A stretch of DNA of 64,000 nucleotides. Origin: Triangularia verruculosa. Taxonomy: Eukaryota; Ascomycota; Sordariomycetes; Sordariales; Podosporaceae. The notes under the pieces were generated by a model that worked only from the letters and a program-made list of their open reading frames with translations, did not search any database and was not told the DNA's origin. The DNA lies in assembly GCA_033296885.1 (NCBI GenBank), contig MU863904.1:186001-250000 (forward strand). Direction: 5' to 3'. The position numbers and the translations under genes were made by a program. Within the stretch, counting starts at the first letter, position 1. Each line of letters starts with the position of its first letter. This document shows, piece by piece, positions 1-10,978 of the stretch.

Positions 1-263
1 ACACGATAATCTGCATGGAGGACCTTTACGCGCCGAATAAGGAGGTGTGCCACAAGACGGACGTCGCCGCGGTGGCTGCCCCTGTCACGCCGGATGGGGG
101 GGATGGTGGGATGATGGGGGGTGCGCCGATGAATCGGGCGAATAGCTCGGAAGAGGCGCTGACGGGGAGGCAGCAAGGGGGGGAGGATCCTTACTATCAG
201 AGACAGCAGCAGCAGTCTGAGGGGATAAGGGTGCAGACGAAGTGGACTATTTCGGTTGATTAA
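1..263 (+). CDS. C-terminal end of an unidentified protein (5' end outside window)
   Basis: The reading frame is open from the window edge to a TAA at 261-263, about 86 codons. The tail is low-complexity (Gly/Met-rich, then Gln-rich) and ends in a short hydrophilic segment, IRVQTKWTISVD. No catalytic motif is visible. Tails of this kind (variable, Ser/Gln-rich, ending in a short I-x-V-x-T segment) occur in fungal PTH11/rhodopsin-like membrane proteins, but that is only a weak guess because no membrane segment lies inside the window. The first ATG at 15 is probably internal, since the frame is open upstream of it. Confidence 0.45.
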   Translation, partial: TIICMEDLYAPNKEVCHKTDVAAVAAPVTPDGGDGGMMGGAPMNRANSSEEALTGRQQGGEDPYYQRQQQQSEGIRVQTKWTISVD

Positions 264-1908
264 GAGGTTCGTCTAAGAGTAGGTATCATTTTTTTCCCCG
301 GTCGGAAGGGGGGACAGTTTCTTGTTTTGCTCTCGGTTACGGGATCTCTTTTCGGCAACGGGATATTTGTCTAGGTATTTGGGATACAAAAGCTTTGGGA
401 CTGTATATCATTCAACCATCATGTACACTGTTCACCACCTTTCTTTTTTTTCTTTTCTTTTTATATACGACGGTTACGATAAACAAAACAATCCAGCTCG
501 GGAAAGGGACCTGGAAAAAACAACAAAACATCAATTAGATAAAAGTACGGACCAAAACTGGCTGGACTCCTTGGAAGTAATAAAAATACACACAAAGTGT
601 AAACAATCATTACCACCTCTCCTTCCCCCCACTCCTCTTTCCGTGAAAACCATCACGCGTTTACCATCCAATCAGCTCTCGTTCACCAACACCCCAACCC
701 GTTAAAAAACAAGTACCTTAGGTACCCTACCCTACCCTATCTTACCTTGGTACTCTATCTTACCTACCTATTTAGTCCCCTCTTCCCCATCAGGAGGAGT
801 GAGGCTCAGCAAATCCCCCAAAGATCCCTCATGCACAGAAATATACAAAGTAATCGGACTCAGCAATATTTCCCCCGCAAACATGTGGCACAGCCAGCCG
901 CACATGTCCTCCCCAAACAGTCGGAAGGAACCTTCCAGTCTCTACCTATATTAAACCCCGCCACTCACGCACATACATACATACATACATCTGCAGCAAA
1001 TCATCTGGACGTGGGAACACCGATATCGAGAAGTTTGTTTTCTTAGTCAGTATATATTGCGCGCGCTTACTTGGTAGGTATCACGGCATCCTTCACAGCG
1101 TACAAACCCCCAGTAAGTCCTGAACCAGATCACCGCTTTCAGTTTAGTTTATAATTCGGTGTAAGCTATTAGTAACGATTCCAGGTTTGCGTTACCCCTT
1201 TTCACCCCCCTTTCTTTTTTTTTTTTTTGGCTCCAAGATACAGCTCCAAGATACACCACCAAAAAAAAAAAAAACAGTAAACCTAAGTAAAAACAAACCG
1301 AGTCAGTCAGTCAGAGACTTAATATTATCGAACAGCCAGCCATGCATAGGTACCCAAGTCAAAAGTCTAAAGGGAGACTAGAAGCAACGGACGTCTCCCC
1401 TTGTTGTTGTGTGAAAAACAGCAAATATAAGGTAATGGTAGCACAAACCATGCCCTGGCCTGGGTCTTAATCCGTAAAACTGCGTATGTACTTTTCAATA
1501 CTTGACCGCACTCATGCAGGAGGCGCGCGCCGTCGTCGAGTATTGAGCAAGCTGCAGTCAAAAAGTCCGAACCCAGCACACATAATATAGGACCGAGAAA
1601 ATGTGGCCGTGGCACAGACAGACTGTTTTAGTGGTGTTTTGATCTACCTACCTACCTTGGTTCAGCGTCATATTTGATACGCCGTCTTAGTCATGCTACG
1701 TTTGCTGAGGACAAGCAAGCAGGCAGTAAACGGGTATCATAAAACAAGACCTTTCAAATCAAAGACAAGAAATATTGTTGCCTGAGAGTCTCCACGGGAT
1801 GTAAGGAGATCAAGAAGAATAAATATCAAAATTGGACATGGTTACATAGCTGGCTGAGCGAAATGATTAACCCAAAATCAAACTGAAGCCAGATACACGC
1901 CAGCTACT
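264..1908. other. Convergent intergenic region, no gene seen
   Basis: This 1.6-kb AT- and homopolymer-rich stretch separates the + gene ending at 263 from the - gene ending at 1909. Its short ORFs look like chance frames. Notable are clustered TACCT/CTACC motifs at 720-777 and 1648-1660, and a 13-bp direct duplication (GCTCCAAGATACA, twice, near 1230-1256) flanked by a T14 run (1215-1228) and an A14 run (1261-1274). The two runs could pair as a hairpin. Confidence 0.6.
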
Positions 1909-3159
1909 TCATATCTTCGTCCCCGGCTTCGCCAACGCCCGCTGCTGCCGTATCGCCGAACTGCTAATCTTCGCCGAAAAGTTCTCCTCCGTCTTCGTCC
2001 CCCCCTCCCCCTCCTCCAAAACATCCTCCGCATCCAGTACATCCACCTCAAAAACCTCGAGCGTCTTCCAACCCTGCTCCGCTCTCTTATCATTAACCGC
2101 CTTCCCTCCCGATCTCGTCTCTCCAGAAACAACCAGCGCATCAACGTTCTCCACCGTAATCGTCGGTCCAAATGGATCTTGAATCCTGACGCAGTGCACA
2201 AGAATAGTCCCATTCCGGAACCAAGCTTTGAAATCCCCGTCTCTTTCCTCGACACGTCGCGGCTGCTGGCCATCTTTCCACCCTCGTTCCGAAAGCTCAA
2301 GGATGCGCGACAAAAAGATGATGACGTTCCGGGCTCTGGCCTCCCAGGACTGGACAAACTCGGCGTATTTCTTGTTTTTGAGCAGCTCATCGCCCGTGAT
2401 GCCGATGATGTACGTGCACGGCTGCATGTTGGCGTCGTCTTTTCTGGGGACTTTCAGTAGCAGTGCGGCTGCCGTGAGGAGAAGCTTGTGGCCCGGGTGA
2501 AGATAGTCGAATGTTCCACCCAAGCACACCACCGGCACGCCCGGGGTCTGAGTCGGTGTTGGACGAGGTGAGTTTGCCTGGGAGGGCGCAACGTTCATGG
2601 TGATGCCTCCTTCTACCGGAACCAACTGCTCCTGCAGCAGTGTCTGTCTCCCCTCGGCCAGCTTGAGATAGGTTTGATAAAGCTGGAGGCCAAGCTCGCT
2701 CCGGACGTGGAAGATGTAGTTCCATGGGTGGTAGGCTGAGGCAAAGGTTGCGAGGTCGATGACGGTGGTGTTGTTGGTCTCAATGGCCGGGCGGGAGTCC
2801 TCTGTGAAGCGTTTATTGCGGCTGTGGTCGATCAGCACGACTGTGGCATCGACTGAGTTTGGCCCGCCGTCGATTTCAGTGCCGATGGAGAGCTTGGCGG
2901 AGACGACTGAGATGACGGTGTAGATTCCGGCTACCAGAGCCTGGGCTTCGGTCCACGACAAGGTCTTGGATCGCAGAAACTGGCCGTGCAGGATTGGGCA
3001 TTCGACGGCTACAATGAGTTTAGAGGCGCCGTTTGGCCGCTTTAGCCTTGAGAGAGCGGCTGTGATGGATGGTCGATATGCTGCATCTAGTAATGGCCGA
3101 CTGCAGGGATCGGGAGGAAAGGGAAGCAGAAGCAATGAAGGCAGATCTTCTCTCGACAT
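1909..3159 (-). CDS. CAB4: Pantetheine-phosphate adenylyltransferase (CAB4/PPAT type)
   Basis: An intronless 416-residue protein. The C-terminal half holds the nucleotidyltransferase signature GGTFDYLHPGHK (about residues 215-226) with the T/HxGH motif that binds ATP. Near the C-terminus the ISSSAIR segment matches the ISSTxxR motif of this superfamily. Family knowledge: CAB4 makes dephospho-CoA from 4'-phosphopantetheine and ATP, the fourth step of coenzyme A synthesis, in the cytosol. The N-terminal 200 residues are a fungal extension without a motif I recognise. The start at 3159 gives MSREDLP. It is divergent from the WD40 gene, with 445 bp between the starts. No dephospho-CoA kinase domain is visible, so this is the monofunctional fungal form. 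Confidence 0.88.
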   Translation of the reverse strand: MSREDLPSLLLLPFPPDPCSRPLLDAAYRPSITAALSRLKRPNGASKLIVAVECPILHGQFLRSKTLSWTEAQALVAGIYTVISVVSAKLSIGTEIDGGPNSVDATVVLIDHSRNKRFTEDSRPAIETNNTTVIDLATFASAYHPWNYIFHVRSELGLQLYQTYLKLAEGRQTLLQEQLVPVEGGITMNVAPSQANSPRPTPTQTPGVPVVCLGGTFDYLHPGHKLLLTAAALLLKVPRKDDANMQPCTYIIGITGDELLKNKKYAEFVQSWEARARNVIIFLSRILELSERGWKDGQQPRRVEERDGDFKAWFRNGTILVHCVRIQDPFGPTITVENVDALVVSGETRSGGKAVNDKRAEQGWKTLEVFEVDVLDAEDVLEEGEGGTKTEENFSAKISSSAIRQQRALAKPGTKI

Positions 3160-3604
3160 TGTGAACAGCTGTCACTGATCTTGTTGAATAAAAGTAAAAA
3201 TAAAAATAATGAATAATGTAGAAAAGTCACGATAAATTCAAGATATGTCTGATAGTTCACGGATGTTGTTTAGCGGGACGTTGAGACGGAGTCGGGCCGT
3301 CTGTTGCAGATACCCGCTCGGCTGGTAGTGGGAACACGTGAGGTCTATAGTGGCTCTCCCCGGCGATCCCTGGGTGGAATCAACGGCCACAGACACCTGG
3401 TCAGTGCTCGAGAGGCGGCCTGCCCCTCGACGGCTGGATTGGGTGCACGATTGCTGCCAAACCGATCCCCTCCTCCACGACTGACAAGCCCGTCCCATCC
3501 TACGATACCTCAGCAAGCCAATCCCGGGCTCTTGCGCCCAACGGAACTACCGTGGCCGGACATCGCATCGCCTCCCGCCGCTCCATTCGGGTCGAGCCTG
3601 GACC
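3160..3604. promoter_or_regulatory. Divergent promoter region between CAB4 and WD40 gene
   Basis: 445 bp between two divergent starts must carry both promoters. It shows an A/T-rich part near the CAB4 start (3180-3240) and a GC-rich part near the WD40 start. I see no specific factor site. The long + frame starting at 3304 overlaps the WD40 exon in another frame and looks like a shadow. Confidence 0.5.
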
Positions 3605-5682
3605 ATGAACCAACAACAGTACCAGCAGCAGTCGCGCCGGACAGACGCCTACCTGTCGCAACACGACGAACTCCACCTGCCCTCGTCATCCGGCATAGCC
3701 CACCAAGGCCAACATCCTCTCCAGCAATCCCAGCAGCAGCTTCCAACCCGCCAGTATTCCTCGGGCCCCGGCGTGCCTCCCCATATCAAGCTCGAGCAAT
3801 CCCCAAATCCCCAGCAGCACCACCAAGCCGCCGGCGTCGTGCCCAACGTGCTCCAGCCGGGCGGATTGCAAGCCAGACCTCCTGTCATCTCGTCAAATAC
3901 CGCTCCGGTCCTGCCTACTATGCAGCAGCAGCACCCACCAGATTACCAGCCTCACCAAACACCGACAAAGTCCAACTCGATGAACCTGTCGCACAACTAC
4001 CCACGATCCAGCCCCGCCGCACCCTACGAGGGCGGTCCGGGCTACGCTGCCTACGCACCCAACCCCCCTGGCGGTTCCGGAAGCTCTTCGCAATACATGT
4101 CGCCAACGGATTCAAAATATAGCCAGTCCTCGGGCTCCCAGCGCATTCCTTCCAATGCGCCCCTTGGACTCGCTGATATTCGGCCCCGCGCTGACTCGAG
4201 CCTCTCGGATGGACTGCCCGGCACCACCTCGTATGAGCATGCGAATACTCAGTCTCGCACGAGCAACTACATGGCCCCATGGGCTCTCTATGCCTTCGAC
4301 TGGTGCAAATGGGCTCCTCAGGGAAACAGTGCTGGCAAGGTGGCTATTGGGAGTTATCTAGAAGATGGGCACAACTATGTGAGTACAAGCCGCTTCCTGG
4401 GGTCGTCATAGAGCGTCTTCTAACTCAATTGTTCTACTAGATTCAAATCCTCGACGCTCAGCTGTCCCCGACACCATCCGACGTCTACTCCCCCACCGGG
4501 TCCAGGTACACGATGGACTTCACCAGAGTCGCAGAAGCCACCCACTCGTACCCCGTCACACGTCTCCTGTGGGAGCCACCATCGTCACAAAAGCAGTCCA
4601 CCGACCTCCTGGCCACTTCCGGAGACCACCTCCGCCTGTGGTCTCTGCCGTCGGATCCCCAAGTCCAAACCCCTGGCTCGTCGATAACCTCCAGAAACGG
4701 CCGCGACATGCCCATCACGAAGCTTACCCCCCTGGCTTTGCTCTCTAATTCCAAGACCCCCGACCACACGGCGCCCCTGACCTCGCTCGACTGGAACACC
4801 GTGACGCCCAGCTTAATAATCACCTCGAGCATCGACACCACCTGCACCATCTGGGACATCCCCTCCCTCACGGCCAAAACCCAGCTGATCGCCCACGACA
4901 AGGAAGTCTACGACGTCCGCTTCTGCGCCAACAGCGTAGACGTCTTTGTGAGCTGCGGTCAAGACGGCAGCGTGAGAATGTTTGATCTCAGGAGTCTAGA
5001 GCACAGCACCATCATCTACGAGCCAACCGGAAAGGAAGAGAGAGGTATATCTTCCCCCCCCTTTTTTTTTCTTTTTCTCACACTAACATTTTCTATCCTA
5101 GACGCAAACGGAGGCCGCATCTCCCCCACCCTAGCCCAGCAAACAATGTCCCACCCCCCTCCCCTTTTGCGTTTAGCCACCTCCCCCCACGACCAGCACC
5201 TCCTCGCCACATTTGCCCAAGACTCCAACGTAATAAGGATCCTAGACGTCCGCCAGCCAGGGCAAGCCCTGCTCGAACTCCGGGGCCACGGCGGCGCGCT
5301 GAATTGCGTCGAGTGGTCCCCGCTGAGGAGGGGAACGCTCGCTTCGGGAGCGGACGACTGTCAGGTTTTGATTTGGGATCTGATGAGCAATAATAACAAT
5401 ACTAGCATCACCTCGTCGTCGTCGTCGTCGTTGGGGGCCAACGCGCCGACGACGATTTCTACTACCAATGGGGCGGTTGCTAATCCTGCTGCTGGTGCTG
5501 GTGCTGCTGGTGCGGCAGGGGGTGGCACAACGACTGATAACGTCAGGAGTCCGGTTGCGGCGTGGCAGTGCGAGTATGAGGTGGGGAATTTGGGGTGGGT
5601 GCCGCATTTGGCTGGGGGGGAATATGGGGATTGGCTTGGTGTTGGGGCCGGGAGGGGGGTTTGGGGTGTCAAGTTGGGTTGA
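3605..5682 (+). CDS. WD40-repeat protein, DCAF7/TTG1 (AN11) like
   Basis: Proposed exons are 3605-4378, 4441-5044 and 5102-5682 (652 aa). Introns 4379-4440 and 5045-5101 have GT..AG ends and CTAAC branch sites. Residues 1-220 are Gln/Pro/Ser-rich. The conserved part then opens with APWALYAFDWCKW and IGSYLEDGHNY, the first blade of the DCAF7/WDR68/TTG1 family. WD-type segments follow (DHLRLWSL, TCTIWDIP, GSVRMFDLRS, IRILDVRQ, CQVLIWDL). The last blade is interrupted by an Ala/Gly/Ser/Thr-rich insert (about residues 565-610). Family members are scaffolds that bring kinases such as DYRK or CUL4-DDB1 ligase to partners. That role is inferred. The first intron must be removed because the downstream WD frame lies in another phase. 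Confidence 0.85.
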
Positions 5683-6416
5683 AGAAACGAAACGAACAAT
5701 GTCTGTTTTAAAGTAAAGTGTGAGGAAAGGGGGGCTATGAGAAGCAAGAGTAGATGAAGGTGAGATTGATGATGGTTATGGGGTGTGTGTGTTTTTTGGA
5801 TGGGGATGTGTTGAGCGAGATGTGGAATTGTGTTGTGGGATAAATTGTGGAAGGATGGAGAGAGAGAGAGAGAAAGGTGGGAGGGGGGAAGGGGGGGGGA
5901 TTATGTGAAAAGAAAACATAAAAGTGAAAACAAAGCATGTGGGAGGTTTTTGTCTGTGTCTATCGCGGGCGGCGAGAGAGAGAAAGGCAGAACAAGAACA
6001 GGAAGCATGGAAAGAATTGGGCAAAAAAGGGGAAAGCAAAGCATTTATAATTACCCTGATATCTATAGAACGGAATTACTTGTTTTTGCCTTGCGTCCTT
6101 TTCTCTTTCTCTCTCTGTATCAATCACAAGTCAAGAGAACAAACAGATATAATGCAGCAATTCGACTTCAATTGCGTGTCATTCGCGTCTTCTATCACTC
6201 TTTCGCTACCCCAAGAGGGAGAGTAACACATTTGGCATTTCTTTTCTGTTGTATCTTTTGTAAGATTGAACAACACACGCTTCTAAAAAAAAAAATCACC
6301 TTCAGACCCAGTAGTCGTTACTCATAACATTGTTTTTTTTTTCCCGCTAGCAAGAAGAAGAGGCCTAGATGACCACCCTCATTTTATTCATCAACATATT
6401 GACAAAGTAAAACGCT
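5683..6416. other. Convergent 3' region, no gene seen
   Basis: 734 bp between the WD40 gene and eEF1B, which converge here. It is purine-rich on the + strand (GGGAG and GAGA runs near 5850-5900). It contains only short ORFs without recognisable domains. Both 3' UTRs and terminators should lie here. Confidence 0.6.
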
Positions 6417-7468
6417 TTAAAGCTTCTGCATGGCAACAATGTCGGAAGACTGGACGTAGTCCTCGAAATCGGCGATCTGGTCCTGGAGCTCATCAAGAGA
6501 GACCTTCTCGTCCTCAACGACGAGGTTGATCTGGAGCTTTCTGATGCCGAAGCCGACGGCGACGAGCTTGGAGGCGCCCCAGACGAGACCGTCCTTCTCA
6601 ATGGCGCGAACGCTCGCCTCGAGGGCTTCCATGTCCGTCTCATCATCTGTAGGAAAATTATCGTTAGCAAAAAGAAAACTTCATTGAAAAGGTTGGGAGA
6701 TAAACGTACCCCAAGGCTTGACATCCATAGTGACAACAGACTTGGCGGCGGGCTTGGCCTTGCCCTCCTTCTTCTTGCGGTACTCGGCAAGACGCTCCTC
6801 GCGGATGCGGACAGCCTCGGCGTCCTCCTCCTCGTCGTCGGAACCGAAGAGGTCGACATCCTCATCCTCCTCCTCTTCCTCAGCGGCGGCGGGGGCCTTG
6901 GCGGGGTTGATGGTCACCTCGGCCACGTCGGGGCCGTAGACGGTGTAGGGCTGGCTGGCGTCACCGGGGAGGGTGGTGAACTCCTCCTCGTAGGTGGCGA
7001 TGTGCTTGTACCAGCGGGCGGCGTTGGGGTACTTGCCGGCATCGGGAGCGGCGCTCAAGGCCTTGAAGACGACAACATCGGCCTGGGAGGCAGAGTACCT
7101 TTTTTAAGCGCGCCTTTGTTAGTCACAGCCAATTTTTTTTTTCCTCGCGCGTGGAAATTGGTAGTCGGGAAAAGGACACAAAGCGCCAATTCAGAGCCGA
7201 AAACTGAACTTTGCGTGGTGTGAATAGAAGAAGGGGGGGGGGATCAGAGTCGCAATAATTTGCTGGATGTGTAATCATTTGCAGAGGTCTTAAGTCTGCT
7301 AAGAAACACGGACCATGGTGATCATCATGATAGAACAGTTTTATCTTGGAAAAAGGAAGAAGAAAGAGGTGAAGGGATCTAAACATACCCGGTAACGTAG
7401 GAGCGGGTAAGGAGCCAGTTGTTGAGCACGGTAAGACCGGCATCGGAGAGGAGATCGGTGAAGCCCAT
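6417..7468 (-). CDS. EFB1: Translation elongation factor 1-beta (eEF1B GEF subunit)
   Basis: Exons are 7468-7389, 7098-6710 and 6646-6417 on the - strand (232 aa). Introns are 290 nt and 63 nt. Residues 1-70 form a GST-C-like N-terminus (MGFTDLLSDAG ... YSASQADVVVF). An acidic linker with DLFGSDDEEED (the casein kinase II site region) follows. The C-terminal GEF domain begins at VVTMDVKPWGDDETDM and ends at AMQKL. The protein recharges eEF1A with GTP during elongation. The long first intron carries a U18-like snoRNA, as in yeast EFB1, which explains its unusual length compared with the 46-111 nt of most other introns here. The first exon encodes 26 residues. The splice choice is supported by the conserved reading across both joins. 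Confidence 0.95.
7240..7334 (-). ncRNA. snR18/U18: U18-like C/D box snoRNA inside eEF1B intron 1
   Basis: On the - strand a C box AUGAUGA (7328-7322) is followed by the guide GGUCCGUGUUUC (complement of 7303-7314). A D' box-like CUUA follows, then a C'-like AUGAUUA, and a D box CUGA (7247-7244). C to D spans 85 nt. The guide is exactly complementary to the conserved large-subunit rRNA segment GAAACACGGACC. U18 (yeast snR18, human U18) uses this guide for 2'-O-methylation there (A649/C650 region in yeast 25S). In yeast snR18 also sits in the EFB1 intron, so host and guest are conserved. A terminal stem is not obvious, so the ends are approximate. A G-run (+ strand) lies just past the D box. 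Confidence 0.88.
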
Positions 7469-8087
7469 TTTGAAGATGTTGATTGGAGTCGTCTGGACGA
7501 AGAGTAGAGAGAGATAGAGAGAGGAGGTGGCAGCAACAAGGAGAGCGAGAACGAGGACGGCGGGGTTGGAAAATCTTTTGGATTTAATAGCCATAGATTT
7601 CGCTGCAGTTCCGGGACCCCGCACTGGACAGCCCACTTTCGCCCCGCCCCCTCCCTCTCGTCCCTGTGTTTGTGGCCAGAGGCAGAAAAAGGGTCGCTGC
7701 CCGATGCCCCGCTTTAAACTGCCGGTGACCTAGCATCCCGGTTGGCTGCGAGTTTCATCTCATCTTGGGATGGCCGGTCCAGGCCAGTCGAGAATCTTGA
7801 CATACGAAGTACCACGATGACTCTTGTCGGAGTCTGGAAGGACTCCGGTGTGTTGTCACTCGGTCTGAAAAGAGCGACACGGCAGCGAGATGTTTTGAGA
7901 AGCCGGTGTTCTGGTCAGATATTTACCATGATTTTCATCGCCAGACCCTTGATAGCAGAGAATCCCGTGAAAATGCTGTACAAGCCCCAGGATAGGGCCA
8001 ACATATTACAGTACTAATTCCCCATATACCACCCACTACCTTATCATGAAGAACCCACAAGTGCCACAGTGTCTAAGAGATACACAC
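7469..8087. promoter_or_regulatory. Region upstream of eEF1B, 3' of TRAX gene
   Basis: 619 bp holding the eEF1B promoter and 5' UTR and the 3' end of the TRAX gene. Just upstream of the start the - strand is pyrimidine-rich (complement of the GAGAG runs at 7505-7550), common before highly expressed fungal genes. No separate gene is supported. Confidence 0.5.
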
Positions 8088-9180
8088 TTATTCCTCCTCA
8101 GGTTGATCGCCACCACCAAGATCCGGGATCCAGCCCTTTGGCCGCTCACTCCCCCTGATAGTCCTGTCATAGCCCAGTCGCTCAACCTTTTGTACAGACT
8201 GTCTCGTTACCTCCAGCTTCTTCTCCCACTGGAACTTATTCCCAGACCCAACAGGAAGCATCTCAAAGAAGCTGCCCAGCTCGTGCATATCCTCGACAAT
8301 AGTGCGAGGCTGCTCGTCGCCCTCGGCCCCGCCGCCAGCCATGGTGCCTGTCAGAGCTGTTGAAGTAGTCGCAAAGCGCATCATCTCACCCGTAAGATCA
8401 AACACGCCGTAAAGATAGTCGTCCTGGGTGAGGTCAACCCTGGGGATCTCCTTCTCCTCGGATCTCTCAGGGATCGGGGCAGCTGCCTCGTTGACATCGG
8501 TCATGGCGACATCCTCAGACGGCGTAACCCCTTTCCGTACCAGCTCGTCCATGATGGGCGATAACTGCTCAGGGGTGATCAATGTCTGTGTCTTGAGATA
8601 GTGCAAAAAAGTGAGAGCCTCGACAAGCTCCTCCAGGCACATCAGGGATCGAGCATAGCGGTAGCGGTTGATGCCCTGAATCTCGGGCGCAATGGTGGCC
8701 AGTAGCTTGGAAATATCCGCTAATCGTGTGTCAACCTCGGCCTGGATATTCTTTGGCAGTTCCTCGTCGATTTTCCGGATTCTGAATTTCTGATATCAGC
8801 ATCTCATGAATATTTTCTCGAGAGCTGAGGGTCCACTCGGTACCTCTGCAAGGCAAATATTCTGTTCAGCCGTCAGTGAATGGTCAAACCTCTCGAGGAC
8901 ACAACATGCAAACTCACATTTTCTTGCTCAGAGCCGTGATGTCTCTTGAAGCCTTGATGATGCGCTCCCGACGGTCATGATGCTGGTCAAGCTCGTCTCT
9001 GAGCGTCTCAAACATGGGTGTGAACTGATTCTGCACCACAGCCTTCTTGGGAGGCGGCTTTGGTCCCTCTCTCTTCTTGGCATTGCCATTCCAATCCCTC
9101 TTGAATCCAGACATTTCGCCGTCTTTTTTGTCGGGCTGTACAGTTGTTGCGGGTTGTTGCTGCTCCTGGACGCTTTCCAT
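8088..9180 (-). CDS. Translin-associated factor X (TRAX)
   Basis: Exons on the - strand are 9180-8918, 8861-8844 (only 18 nt) and 8781-8088, giving 324 aa. Introns are 56 and 62 nt. The protein is all-helical: FTPMFETLRDELDQHHDRRERIIKASRDITALSKK, then the micro-exon IFALQR, then RKIDEELPKNIQ, RYRYARSLMCLEELVEAL, and DYLYGVFDLTGEMMRF, the translin-family signature. Family knowledge: TRAX pairs with translin as the C3PO endoribonuclease, which acts on RNAi passenger strands and tRNA fragments. TRAX carries the catalytic acidic residues. Glu/Asp positions in helices such as EELVEAL and GVFDLTGEM fit that role. The first ATG at 9180 (MESVQEQ) is chosen. MSGFKRDWNG at 9114 is an alternative start. 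Confidence 0.88.
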
Positions 9181-9576
9181 TTTTGACGTCGTGGTGATTG
9201 GTTTGGCGCTATCGGGACACCCCTGGGCGTGCTTCTGCGCCAAAATTGTTAAGCTCATCTCATCTCGGCAGGGGTGAGCTTCATCCATACATGAAGGGGA
9301 AGGGACAGCAACTTCATGCATACATCGACAAAGTGATCTATACTCTGAGCCGAATCGGTTGCTCACAAGTAAAGGCTTTCTAGGCGAAGGAAAAGTCACA
9401 AAAGTTGGCCTGAATAGTGGTGGACGCAGGGTATCTGGCAAACAGCATCAGGTTGACACGTCGTTGCTGTGTTTGAGCTTGGACGAGAAGGGAAAACAGA
9501 AAACAAACCCCCAAAGTTGGATGGATGTGAACACACAACCAAACCACGAGTTGATCAGGAGGAAAAGACGGAAAAC
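9181..9576. promoter_or_regulatory. Divergent promoter region between TRAX and GPI14
   Basis: 396 bp between the divergent starts at 9180 (-) and 9577 (+). In-frame codons continue upstream of both ATGs, so slightly longer N-termini cannot be excluded for either gene. No specific element was recognised. Confidence 0.4.
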
Positions 9577-10978
9577 ATGACAAAACCATCAGCCACGGCC
9601 CAAGCCAGGCCACCACCACCAGCAACATCCCCCGCAACCGCACCTTCCCTCCTCACCACCTTCTTCGCCCGCCCCCTCCCCCTCTACCTCTCCGCCGCCA
9701 TCTTCCGCCTCATATTCCTCCTCTACGGCCTCTGGCAGGACGCAAACTCTCCCGTCAAGTACACCGACATCGACTACCTCGTCTTCACCGACGCCGCCCG
9801 CTTCGTCTCCCACGGCCAAAGCCCCTACGACCGGGAAACCTACCGCTATACCCCCGTCCTAGCCTGGCTCCTCCTCCCCACCGCCCACATCACCGGAAAC
9901 CGTCTCTTAGACTCCGCCCTCTTCAGCTCCGGCAAGATCCTCTTCGCCCTCGCCGACCTAGCAGCAGGATGGCTCCTCGAAAAAGTCCTCTCCCGATCCA
10001 TGGCCCCCCCTCAAGCCCGCAAGTTCGCCACCATCTGGCTCCTCAACCCCATGGTCGCCACCATCAGCACGCGAGGGAGCTCCGAGGGCCTCCTCGGGGT
10101 GCTAGTCATGGCCCTGTTGTGGGCCGTCTTGGAAAAACGCATCACCCTCGCCGGCCTCCTCCTCGGCTTCAGCGTGCACTTCAAAATCTACCCCTTCATT
10201 TACGCCCCAGCCATAATCTGGTGGATGGACAACTCCAAATTTCCCCCCTCCCAACCCCCCCCCTCCAAACGCTCCCCCTCCCTCCCCACCAAAATCCTCG
10301 CCTTCCTCACCCCCGCCCGCCTAAACCTCACCCTCACCAGCCTAACCACCTTTTCCCTCCTCAACACATCAATGTACCTCCTGTAAGCCCCTTTCCCCCC
10401 CATTTATTTCCCCCCATAAGCCACTAACCCCTCTATTCAGCTACGGAACCCCCTTCCTCCAACAAACCTACCTCCACCACATCTCCCGCCTCGACCACCG
10501 CCACAATTTTTCTCCCTACCACACCCAACTCTACCTCTCCTCCTCCCCCTCTGTGTCTCCTAGTCTCCTCCTCCCCATCGAGAAAATAGCCTTTCTCCCC
10601 CAACTCCTCCTCTCCACCCTTTTAATCCCCTTAATCCTCGCCAAAAAATCTTTACCAACCTGCCTGCTCGCCCAGACTTTTTCGTTTGTTACTTTCAACA
10701 AGGTCTGCACCAGCCAGTATTTCTTGTGGTATCTGATCCTCCTCCCCCTGTACCTTCCTCGCTCTTCCTTTTTCCGCTGTCCAAAATTCGGGTTTCTTGC
10801 CTTGGGACTCTGGGTTCTCGCGCAGGCGGCCTGGTTACAGCAGGGGTTTGAGCTGGAGTTTTTGGGGAGGAGCACCTTTTTGCCGGGGTTGTGGATGACG
10901 GGGTTGGGGTTTTTTGGGGTGAATTGCTGGATTTTGGGGGTTGTTGTTTCTGATGTAAGGGGGAGGGGGAGTGAGTAG
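9577..10978 (+). CDS. GPI14: GPI mannosyltransferase 1 (PIG-M / GPI14)
   Basis: Exons 9577-10382 and 10441-10978 (447 aa), with a 58-nt intron that has a CACTAACC branch. It is a polytopic ER membrane protein. After the first hydrophobic segment the lumenal loop carries TDIDYLVFTDAARF, with the DxD motif of the dolichol-phosphate-mannose-dependent family, then SPYDRETYRYTPVLAWLL. Other conserved segments are LNPMVATISTRGSSE, the hydrophobic VHFKIYPFIYAP, and NKVCTSQYFLWY in exon 2. It adds the first mannose to the GPI anchor precursor. The length fits the family. The codons are strongly C-rich. An upstream in-frame ATG-like start (9469) would add a hydrophilic leader, so the start at MTKPSAT is preferred. 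Confidence 0.92.
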
